From NCBI GenBank assembly GCA_937858775.1, contig CALLYX010000333.1, forward strand, positions 1 through 6,975: 6,975 bases of DNA, written 5' to 3'. Positions 1 through 5,410 of this stretch are shown piece after piece. Source of the DNA: an uncultured bacterium. GTDB lineage: Bacteria > Auribacterota > Tritonobacteria > UBA1439. Under the pieces are notes generated by a model. It searched no databases and was not told the DNA's origin. It saw only the letters and a list, made by a program, of their open reading frames with translations. A program made the translations under genes and the position numbers. The stretch's first letter is position 1. Every line of letters begins with the position of its first letter.

Positions 1-111
1 CATCGCCTCGCCGGCCGAGGAGAGCTGCTGAACCAGGAGGAGTTTGAGCCCCTGGATATTCTCGCCCTTCCTCGTCGAGACGACGGAACCCACCACCTTG
101 CCGAGCTGCAT
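1..111 (-). CDS. BMC vertex (pentamer) shell protein, EutN/CcmL family, partial (N-terminal 37 codons)
   Basis: The complement of this segment reads as an open frame from ATG at 111 to the window edge. It starts MQLGKVVGSVVSTRK and continues GENIQGLKLLLVQQL. That is the characteristic opening of EutN/CcmL/PduN proteins (M-x-L-G-K-V-x-G-x-V-x-x-T-x-K, then a G-x-K-L-x-x-V-Q strand). These small proteins form pentamers that cap the twelve vertices of the icosahedral shell of a bacterial microcompartment. A family member is usually about 80-100 aa, so more than half is missing. The start is set by the family N-terminus and a run of seven G just upstream (115-121 on the complement), although the 3-nt spacing is short. 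It lies 75 bp downstream of the BMC-H gene on the same strand, presumably in the same transcript. Identification is by motif; which BMC type it serves cannot be told from this fragment. Confidence 0.88.
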   Translation of the reverse strand, partial: MQLGKVVGSVVSTRKGENIQGLKLLLVQQLSSAGEAM

Positions 112-140
112 ATGCCCCCCCGGGGCGAAACCCGCGTCTC

Positions 141-175
141 GAATCCCGGGAAACGGGGGGATTCGGGAATCGGGG
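141..175 (-). repeat. GAATCCC-type heptamer repeat and hairpin between the two shell genes
   Basis: Read along the minus-strand transcript, this gap holds GATTCCC (171-165), GAATCCC (164-158), a CCC spacer and GTTTCCC (154-148), followed by the inverted copy GGGATTC (147-141). GAATCCC at 141-147 and GGGATTC at 158-164 are perfect 7-bp inverted arms around a 10-nt loop, so the transcript could fold here. The block starts 15 nt after the BMC-H stop. A related direct repeat follows the first gene of the divergent operon (1757-1784). A role as an mRNA processing or stability element, or as a genome-wide short repeat, is inference. Confidence 0.55.
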
Positions 176-186
176 TGACGGCGCGG

Positions 187-477
187 TCACTCCTTCGGCT
201 GCGGACGGCCGAGCGGCAGCACTGCGTCCACGTTTACGTGCGGCCGCGGGATGACGTGGACGGAGACCAGCTCCCCGACCTTCTCCGCGCCCCGCGCCCC
301 GGCCTCCACCGCCGCGCGCACCGCCGCGACGTCGCCGCGGACGACCGCCGTGACGTATCCCCCGCCGATCTTCTCGTAGCTCACCAGCTCGACCTTGGCC
401 GCCTTCACCATGGCGTCCGCCGCCTCGACCATGGCGGCGAAGCCGCGCGTCTCGATCATCCCCAATGCCTCGGCCAT
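187..477 (-). CDS. BMC-H hexameric microcompartment shell protein (PduA/EutM-like, 96 aa)
   Basis: A single BMC domain spans almost the whole protein, opening MAEALGMIETRGFAAMVEAADAM, the classic BMC-H N-terminus. Lys25 in the first helix matches the conserved edge-contact lysine of PduA/EutM, and Arg78 in the VIPRPH segment matches its partner arginine. Residues 36-40 (K-I-G-G-G) are the loop that lines the central pore of the hexamer. Six copies form a flat hexagonal tile with a small-molecule pore, the main facet component of a metabolosome or carboxysome shell. Length (96 aa) is typical. An in-frame upstream extension exists, but ATG at 477 is chosen because GGAGGG (485-490 on the complement) sits 7 nt before it and the family begins here. 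It is the first gene of a leftward operon with the vertex protein next. The short PLGRPQPKE tail carries no recognisable targeting motif. Family assignment is very secure; the BMC type (propanediol, ethanolamine, sugar phosphate or other) is not visible. Confidence 0.96.
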   Translation of the reverse strand: MAEALGMIETRGFAAMVEAADAMVKAAKVELVSYEKIGGGYVTAVVRGDVAAVRAAVEAGARGAEKVGELVSVHVIPRPHVNVDAVLPLGRPQPKE

Positions 478-527
478 TGCGTGACCCTCCGCTCGTGTGC
501 GCGTCCCGCGCATCTGAAAGAGGGCCC

Positions 528-557
528 ATCATAGTACAGCGCCGCGGCGCGGGTCAA
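528..557 (-). promoter_or_regulatory. sigma70-like promoter of the BMC operon
   Basis: On the minus strand TTGACC (557-552, 5/6 to the -35 consensus) is followed after 18 bp by TATGAT (533-528, 5/6 to the -10 consensus). Transcription would start near 521, giving a leader of about 44 nt before the BMC-H ATG at 477. A perfect 12-bp GC palindrome sits inside the spacer (539-550). Confidence 0.65.
539..550. promoter_or_regulatory. 12-bp palindrome in the BMC promoter spacer, candidate operator
   Basis: GCGCCGCGGCGC is a perfect palindrome lying between the -35 and -10 elements of the leftward promoter, where a bound dimeric repressor would block RNA polymerase. In DNA this GC-rich such a palindrome can also arise by chance, so an operator role is only inferred from position. 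Confidence 0.3.
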
Positions 558-569
558 GCGGATACTGCC

Positions 570-582
570 CGGGACCGTCCCG
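570..582. promoter_or_regulatory. Inverted repeat CGGGACCGTCCCG in the divergent control region
   Basis: Six-base arms CGGGAC and GTCCCG flank a single central base. The site is 12 bp upstream of the -35 of the BMC promoter and about 40 bp upstream of the -10 of the importer promoter, so one bound regulator could act on both operons. No regulator gene is in the window and the motif is not one I recognise. Confidence 0.3.
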
Positions 583-609
583 CCGGCCCCCGAACCCCCG
601 GTGTACGAA

Positions 610-637
610 ACGGCGGGCGGATGCTATACTCCGCCGT
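610..637 (+). promoter_or_regulatory. Extended -10 promoter of the importer operon, framed by inverted arms
   Basis: TGCTATACT (622-630) is an extended -10 element, with TATACT matching 5/6. No good -35 is seen at the right distance, as is usual for extended -10 promoters. The predicted start is near 637, leaving about 24 nt before the ATG at 661. Perfect 7-bp arms ACGGCGG (610-616) and CCGCCGT (631-637) bracket the -10 with 14 nt between them, a layout suited to a repressor site. The stretch GCTATACTCCGCC recurs with one mismatch in the symporter promoter on the other strand. Confidence 0.5.
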
Positions 638-660
638 CGTTCGGACGATGGAGGGACGCA

Positions 661-1758
661 ATGGGGAGTGGAACGGTGAAAATGCTGCGCGCGGGGGCGC
701 TGGCCGCCGCCGTCGAAATCGGCGTCGGCGCCGGCGCGCTGTGGGCGTTCCCCGCGCAGCGGGAGATCAAGGCCGGATTCGTCTACGTGGCCCCGGTGGG
801 GGACGCGGGGTGGAACTGGGCGCACGACGAGGGGAGGAAGGCGCTGGAGAAGCTCCCGTACGTGAAGAAGACCCGTTTCGTCGAGAACGTGAAGGAGGGG
901 GCTGACGCGACGCGCGTGATGACCCAGTTCGCCGAGATGGGCTTCAACCTGATCTTCGCGACGAGCTACGGCTACATGGATCCGTGCGTCGAGACGGCGG
1001 GGAAATACCCGAAGGTCGTCTTTATGCACTGCTCCGGGTCGAAGCGCTCTCCCAATATGGCCAACTACTTCGGCAGGATATACCAGGCCCGCTACCTCAC
1101 CGGGATCGTGGGGGGGAAGATGACCAAGAGCGGCGTGATCGGCTACGTCGCCGCGCACCCGATACCCGAGGTGATCCGCGGCATCAACGCCTTCACGCTC
1201 GGGGTCCGCTCCGTCAACCCGAAGGCGAGGGTGCGCGTGGTATGGACGTACACCTGGTTCGACCCGGCGAAAGAGAAGGAGGCCGCGGAGAGCCTGATCG
1301 AGGTTGGGGCCGACGTCATCGCCCAGCACCAGGATTCGTCGGGCCCGCAGCGGGCCGCCGAGGAGCGCGGCGTCTGGGGGATCGGCTATGACACCGATAT
1401 GAGCCGCTTCGCCCCGAGGGCCCACCTGACCTCCGCGGTCTGGAACTGGGCCCCCCTCTACACGAAGATCGCGGCCGACCTCCACGAGGGGAAGTGGACG
1501 AACGAGCCGATCTGGTGGGGGATCGAGACCGGGATCGTGGACATCGCCCCCTTCGGCCCGATGGTTCCGGCGGATGTGCGGAGGCTGGTCGCGGAGAGGA
1601 AGAGGGATATAGCGGAGAAGAGGCTTGTCGTCTTCCGCGGGCCCGTCAGGGACCAGGCCGGGAGGACGGCGATCCCCGTCGGCGTGACGCCGACGGACCT
1701 CGAACTGTACGCGATGAACTGGTTCGTGGAGGGGGTCGAGGGGAAGTTGCCGAAATGA
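661..1758 (+). CDS. BMP-family ABC transporter substrate-binding protein, probable purine/nucleoside binder (365 aa)
   Basis: This is the periplasmic receptor of the ABC importer encoded downstream. The mature part carries the signatures of the PnrA-like/BMP fold: KAGFVYVAPVGDAGWNWAHDEG (37-58), ENVKEGADATRVM (75-87), FATSYGYMDP (99-108), PIPEVIRGINAFTLG (167-181), WFDPAKEKEAAESLI (199-213) and AQHQDSSGPQRAA (221-233). This subfamily resembles BMP proteins associated with adenine or other purines, so a purine base or nucleoside is the likely ligand; specificity is inferred from family. The N-terminus has Lys7 and Arg10, then a hydrophobic stretch to about residue 32, fitting a Sec signal peptide cut near AFPA. 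There is no lipobox cysteine, and a glutamate (19) sits in the hydrophobic core, which is odd. ATG 661 is preceded by GGAGGG at 650-655 (5-nt spacing). GTG at 676, behind GGGGAG at 663-668, would give a cleaner MKMLRAG signal peptide and is a real alternative. The gene opens the operon and is 64 bp ahead of the ATPase. Confidence 0.93.
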   Translation: MGSGTVKMLRAGALAAAVEIGVGAGALWAFPAQREIKAGFVYVAPVGDAGWNWAHDEGRKALEKLPYVKKTRFVENVKEGADATRVMTQFAEMGFNLIFATSYGYMDPCVETAGKYPKVVFMHCSGSKRSPNMANYFGRIYQARYLTGIVGGKMTKSGVIGYVAAHPIPEVIRGINAFTLGVRSVNPKARVRVVWTYTWFDPAKEKEAAESLIEVGADVIAQHQDSSGPQRAAEERGVWGIGYDTDMSRFAPRAHLTSAVWNWAPLYTKIAADLHEGKWTNEPIWWGIETGIVDIAPFGPMVPADVRRLVAERKRDIAEKRLVVFRGPVRDQAGRTAIPVGVTPTDLELYAMNWFVEGVEGKLPK

Positions 1759-1784
1759 ATCCCGAAACCCGAATCCCGTATCCC
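1757..1784 (+). repeat. Four tandem GAATCCC heptamers after the binding-protein stop
   Basis: Units 1 and 3 are exactly GAATCCC; unit 2 differs by T4A and unit 4 by A2T. The array starts inside the TGA stop codon of the binding-protein gene and runs in the transcript's sense direction. The same heptamer family follows the BMC-H gene on the opposite strand. Function is unknown. Confidence 0.6.
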
Positions 1785-1788
1785 AAGG

Positions 1789-1806
1789 CCGCCGGCGCCC
1801 CGGCGG
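1789..1806 (+). promoter_or_regulatory. Intercistronic GC hairpin between binding-protein and ATPase genes
   Basis: CCGCCGG (1789-1795) and CCGGCGG (1800-1806) are perfect 7-bp arms around a 4-nt loop, with no T tract behind. In binding-protein-first ABC operons such hairpins often protect the 3' end of the receptor mRNA or cut read-through, so the receptor is made in excess. That role is inferred from position. Confidence 0.45.
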
Positions 1807-1822
1807 GCGGGGCCCGGATCCG

Positions 1823-3370
1823 ATGATCGACGCGGTCGGGGGGCCGGCCGTGCGGATGCTGGGCATCCGCAAGCGCTTCCCGGGGGTGGCCGCCAACGAC
1901 GGCGTCGATCTCGACGTCCGGCGGGGGGAGATCCATACCCTCCTCGGCGAGAACGGGGCGGGCAAGTCCACATTGATGAACATCCTCTCCGGCCTCTACC
2001 GGCCTGACGCCGGGGAGATCCTCCTCGACGGCCGCCGCGCTGAGATCGGTTCGCCGCGCGACGCGATCGAACTCGGCATCGGCATGGTTTACCAGCACAG
2101 CATGCTCATCCCCCGACACACCGTCGCGGAGAACGCCGCGCTGGGGATGCCCGGCCTCCCCGCCGTCTACCGCGCGCGGGATGTGGAGGCGCGCGTCGAG
2201 GAGACCGCCGCGCGGTACGGCCTCGATCTCGACCCGCGCGCCCCCGTCTGGCAGCTCTCCGTGGGGGAACAGCAGCGCGTGGAGATCGTGAAGATGCTCC
2301 TGCGGAGGGTGGACGTCCTCATCCTTGACGAGCCGACCGCGGTCCTGGCCCCCGCCGAGGCCGGGGCCCTCTTCGACACGATGCGGGCCCTGGCGGCGGA
2401 GGGGAGGGCGGTCATCTTCATCTCGCACAAGCTCGGCGAGGTGATGGAGGTCTCCGACCGGATCAGCGTCCTGCGGAAGGGGAAGAGGGTCGCGCTCCTC
2501 GAGCGCGGGGAGGAGGACGAGCGCGGGCTCGCCCGGCTGATGGTGGGGGGGGGGTTCGCCCCGGCGCGCCCTGCCAGGGCGCCCGGGCAAGGTGCGCCGG
2601 GGGCGGCGGTCATCGAGCTCGCCGGGATCGAGGCCGCGGGGGCTCGCGGGGCCCCCGCGCTCCGCGGGGTCGACCTCGTCGTGCGCGGGGGCGAGATCTT
2701 CGGCATCGCCGGCATCTCGGGCAACGGCCAGAAGGAGCTCGAGGAGGTGCTCACGGGGCTGCGGAGGCCGTCACGCGGCAGCTATACCCTGCTCGGGAAG
2801 TCGATGACGCGAGCGTCGCCGCGGGAGATCATCGCCCGCGGGCTCTCCTGCATCCCGGGCGACCGGGGCGGCGTGGGGACGGCGGCCGGGCTCGGCGCCG
2901 TCGACAACCTCATCCTCAAGAACTACCGCCTTCCCCCATTCGCCCGCGGGGCCCTTCTCAATGAGCGAGCGGCGGCGGAGTGGGCCCGCGGGCTGATCGA
3001 CCGCTACGGGATTTCCGTTCCGGACCCCCGCGGCCCTGTGCGCCTGCTGTCCGGCGGGAACCTCCAGAAGATAATCCTCGCGCGCGAGCTCTCTTCGAGC
3101 CCCCGCGCCCTCCTGGCGGTGCACCCGACGCGGGGGCTCGATGTCGGCGCCGCCGACGGGGTGCTCCGGGCGCTCTCGGCGATGCGGGGGTACGGGGCGG
3201 CGGTGCTCCTGATCTCGGAGGATGTCGAGGAGGTCCGTGCCGTGAGCGACCGGTTGGCGGTGATGCATCGCGGCCGCCTCAGCCGCGCCATGGCGCCCGA
3301 AGAGGCGGATCTCGATACGCTCGGCCTCCTCATGACCGGACAGCCGGCCCCGGGCTTGGGGGGGGTATGA
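1823..3370 (+). CDS. Double-domain ABC transporter ATPase of a nucleoside/sugar-type importer (515 aa)
   Basis: Two ABC domains in one chain power the importer at the cytoplasmic face. Domain 1 is fully equipped: Walker A GENGAGKST (42-50), Q-loop Gln91, signature LSVGEQQ (145-151), Walker B VLILDEP (165-171) and switch His202. Domain 2 is degenerate as is usual for this family. Its Walker A position reads GISGNGQKEL (297-306) without the GKS/T lysine-serine. It keeps the signature LLSGGNLQK (408-416) and the PTRGLDVGA D-loop region (435-443), and has SED (465-467) in place of the switch histidine. So one composite ATP site is expected to hydrolyse. Architecture and length match YufO/NupO-like and RbsA/MglA-like ATPases. 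ATG 1823 gives the normal N-terminal lead-in, though its ribosome site is weak (GGA at 1816-1818); ATG 1856 is possible but would trim the first strand. The TGA stop overlaps the next gene's start as ATGA, suggesting translational coupling. Confidence 0.96.
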   Translation: MIDAVGGPAVRMLGIRKRFPGVAANDGVDLDVRRGEIHTLLGENGAGKSTLMNILSGLYRPDAGEILLDGRRAEIGSPRDAIELGIGMVYQHSMLIPRHTVAENAALGMPGLPAVYRARDVEARVEETAARYGLDLDPRAPVWQLSVGEQQRVEIVKMLLRRVDVLILDEPTAVLAPAEAGALFDTMRALAAEGRAVIFISHKLGEVMEVSDRISVLRKGKRVALLERGEEDERGLARLMVGGGFAPARPARAPGQGAPGAAVIELAGIEAAGARGAPALRGVDLVVRGGEIFGIAGISGNGQKELEEVLTGLRRPSRGSYTLLGKSMTRASPREIIARGLSCIPGDRGGVGTAAGLGAVDNLILKNYRLPPFARGALLNERAAAEWARGLIDRYGISVPDPRGPVRLLSGGNLQKIILARELSSSPRALLAVHPTRGLDVGAADGVLRALSAMRGYGAAVLLISEDVEEVRAVSDRLAVMHRGRLSRAMAPEEADLDTLGLLMTGQPAPGLGGV

Positions 3371-4440
3371 TCGCGTTCGCGCTCGTGAAGCGGCCCCGCC
3401 CCCCGCGCGCGCTGCGCGCCGGCGTCGCGGCGGCATCCGTTCTCTTCGCCCTTGTTCTCGGCGGCGCCGTGATGGCGGCCATCGGCGTCAACCCGCTTGG
3501 CGCCTACGCCGCCCTCTGCCGCGGCGCCTTCGGCACGCGCTACGGCTTATCCGAGACGGTCGTCAAGGCGGTCCCGCTTCTATTCTGCGGCCTGAGCGTC
3601 TCCCTCGCGCTCAGAATGCGCCTCTGGAACATAGGCGCGGAGGGGCAATACGTGGTCGGCGCGCTCGCCGCCTCCCTCGTGGCGCTCGGCCCCCCGCTGC
3701 CGGGCCGGGCCGCGTACGCCATCGTGATGCTGGCCGCGTCGTTCGCCGCCGGGGCCTTCTGGGCGGGGGTGCCGGGGCTTCTCCGCGCCCGTTTCAACGT
3801 GAGCGAGATCATCACCACGCTCCTGATGAACTGGGTGGCGATCCACCTGATCCAGTTCTTCGTCTACGGGCCGCTGCGGGGCGCGGACGGTTTTCCGTTC
3901 ACGAGGCCGTTTCCGCCCGCGGCGTGCATGGCCAGGCTGGGCTGGGGGAGGATGCACGCCGGCGTCTTCCTGGCCGCGGGCGCCTGCGCGCTCCTGCACT
4001 TTCTCCTGGCGAGGACGACCTGGGGGTTCGAGATCAAGGTGATCGGGGACAGCCCCGGGTGCGCCCGCTACGCGGGGATGGCTATCAAAAAGAATATCGT
4101 AGCGGTGATGGCGCTCGCCGGCGGCCTCGCCGGCCTCGCCGGTCTCTGCCAGGTTGCGGGGGTGGAGTGCAGGATCCCGCGCGAGGTCTTCGCGCAATAC
4201 GGCTACACCGCCATCATCTTGGCGTGGCTGGCGCGGGCCGCCCCGTTCGGCGTTGCCCTGGTCGCGCTTCTCTTCGGCGGGCTTCTCACCGGCGGCGAGA
4301 TGATCCAGATCGAGCTCGGCGTCCCGCTCTCGGTGATCAACATCCTCACCGGCTCGATCCTAATTTTTCTCCTCGCGGGGGACCTCTTCCTCGATCATAG
4401 GGTCGTGACGCGACGCGCGGCGCGCGGGACGGAGCAGTGA
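3367..4440 (+). CDS. ABC importer permease 1 (YufP/NupP-like, BPD_transp_2 family, 357 aa)
   Basis: This is an inner-membrane subunit forming half of the translocation channel. Hydrophobic segments begin at about residues 18-40 and recur through 327-343. The family landmarks are VKAVPLLFCGLSVSLALRMRLWNIGAEGQ (66-94), with its conserved NIGAEGQ, then NVSEIITTLLMNW (144-156), the cytoplasmic loop RTTWGFEIKVIGDSPGCARYAGM (216-238) that contacts the ATPase, and ILAWLARAAPFGVALVALLFGGLLTGG (284-310). The order and motifs match the larger permease of BMP-type nucleoside importers. The frame stays open well upstream (back to 2980), but that part overlaps the ATPase gene. ATG 3367 is chosen because it forms the ATGA junction with the ATPase stop and the protein then starts at the normal place. 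A G-run precedes it rather than a clean ribosome site, which supports coupled translation. Its TGA stop (4438-4440) overlaps the second permease start. Confidence 0.95.
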   Translation: MIAFALVKRPRPPRALRAGVAAASVLFALVLGGAVMAAIGVNPLGAYAALCRGAFGTRYGLSETVVKAVPLLFCGLSVSLALRMRLWNIGAEGQYVVGALAASLVALGPPLPGRAAYAIVMLAASFAAGAFWAGVPGLLRARFNVSEIITTLLMNWVAIHLIQFFVYGPLRGADGFPFTRPFPPAACMARLGWGRMHAGVFLAAGACALLHFLLARTTWGFEIKVIGDSPGCARYAGMAIKKNIVAVMALAGGLAGLAGLCQVAGVECRIPREVFAQYGYTAIILAWLARAAPFGVALVALLFGGLLTGGEMIQIELGVPLSVINILTGSILIFLLAGDLFLDHRVVTRRAARGTEQ

Positions 4441-5387
4441 TGGACGGATGGCCGGGGTTCCTCCAGTCGGTGCTCGCGGCGGCGGCCGCCCAGGGGGCCC
4501 CGCTCCTCCTCGTCGCCCTGGGGGAGATAATATGCGAACGCGCGGGCGTGCTGAACCTCGGCGCCGAGGGGATGATGCTGATGGGGGCCGTCTGCGGCTT
4601 CGCGGCATGCAACGCCGGATCGAGCCTCCCGGCGGGGGCGGCGGCTGCGATGCTGGTGGGGGGGGCGTTCAGCCTTGTCCACGCCCTCCTGTCCGTGACG
4701 TTCAGGGCGAACCAGATCGTGAGCGGGCTCGCCCTGTCGATACTCGGCCTAGGGCTCTCGTCCTTCATCGGCGAGCGGCTGGATCTCGTCATGCAGCCAG
4801 CGGCGATGAGCTTCGGCCCGATTCCGATCCCCTTCGCCTCGCGCATCCCGTTCCTCGGGGAGGCGCTTTTCCGGCAAGGCGTCCTCACCTATCTCGCGTA
4901 TGCGCTCGCCGCCGCGGCCTGGTTCATGCTCTTCAGGACCCGACTCGGTCTTCGCATACGATCGGTGGGGGAAAGCCCGTTGACGGCGGACGCGATGGGG
5001 GTGAGCGTTCCGGCGGTCCGCTGGCTCTGCGTGGGGATAGGCGGGGTGATGGCCGGCCTCGGCGGCGCCTGCCTCTCCCTTTCGCTCTCCCCCGGATGGA
5101 AGGAGCAGATGACCGCGGGGAGGGGCTGGGTGGCGATCGCGCTCGTCATATTCGGGAACTGGCACCCCGGGAAAGCGGCGCTCGGGGCGCTTCTCTTCGG
5201 GGCGCTCTATTCGCTCGACACTCGGCTCCAGGCCCGGGGGACGGTCGTCCCCGTGCAATTCCTCCAGATGGTCCCCTATCTGGGGACGATCGCCTTTCTC
5301 GCCGCGACGCAGGGCAAGGCCGAAGGGCGGGGCGTCGGCGCCCCCGAGGCGCTGGCGAGGCCGTATATCAGGGAGGAGAAGGAGTAG
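4440..5387 (+). CDS. ABC importer permease 2 (YufQ/NupQ-like, BPD_transp_2 family, 315 aa)
   Basis: This is the second, shorter channel subunit, paired with permease 1. Landmarks are APLLLVALGEIICERAGVLNLGAEGMMLMGA (20-50), the counterpart of the NIGAEGQ motif; the RANQIVSGLALSILGLGLSSF segment (89-109); the ATPase-contacting loop RTRLGLRIRSVGESPLTADAMG (166-187); and AGRGWVAIALVIFGNWHP (226-243), followed by a last membrane region near 246-289. Length is normal for the smaller permease. GTG at 4437 is also in frame, but ATG 4440 lies 5 nt after GGAG (4431-4434) and forms a TGATG stop/start junction, so it is preferred. It is the last gene of the operon and no processing enzyme follows in this direction. 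Stop TAG at 5385-5387 is 23 bp from the convergent symporter's end. Confidence 0.95.
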   Translation: MDGWPGFLQSVLAAAAAQGAPLLLVALGEIICERAGVLNLGAEGMMLMGAVCGFAACNAGSSLPAGAAAAMLVGGAFSLVHALLSVTFRANQIVSGLALSILGLGLSSFIGERLDLVMQPAAMSFGPIPIPFASRIPFLGEALFRQGVLTYLAYALAAAAWFMLFRTRLGLRIRSVGESPLTADAMGVSVPAVRWLCVGIGGVMAGLGGACLSLSLSPGWKEQMTAGRGWVAIALVIFGNWHPGKAALGALLFGALYSLDTRLQARGTVVPVQFLQMVPYLGTIAFLAATQGKAEGRGVGAPEALARPYIREEKE

Positions 5388-5402
5388 CGCCCTGCCGGGC
5401 GC
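5387..5402. terminator. GC palindrome between convergent genes, possible bidirectional terminator
   Basis: GCGCCC (5387-5392) and GGGCGC (5397-5402) form a perfect 6-bp all-GC stem around TGCC, in the 23-bp gap between the importer operon and the convergent symporter. It works in either direction. There is no T tract on either side, so it is not a textbook intrinsic terminator; placement is the main argument. Confidence 0.4.
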
Positions 5403-5410
5403 CGCCGGGT

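Noticed and set aside
529..1983. 484-codon open frame on the minus strand opposite the receptor gene
   Set aside because: It is antisense to a clearly recognisable BMP receptor, rich in Arg/Pro/Gly low-complexity sequence, and spans the divergent promoters; high GC makes such long shadow frames common.
2700..2740. Degenerate second Walker A in the ATPase as a loss of function
   Set aside because: The GISGNGQKEL form is normal for the second domain of this ATPase family, where one functional site suffices.
2980..3366. Upstream extension of permease 1 by 129 codons
   Set aside because: This part lies within the ATPase gene in another frame and has no membrane or family character; the ATGA junction and normal family length support the start at 3367.
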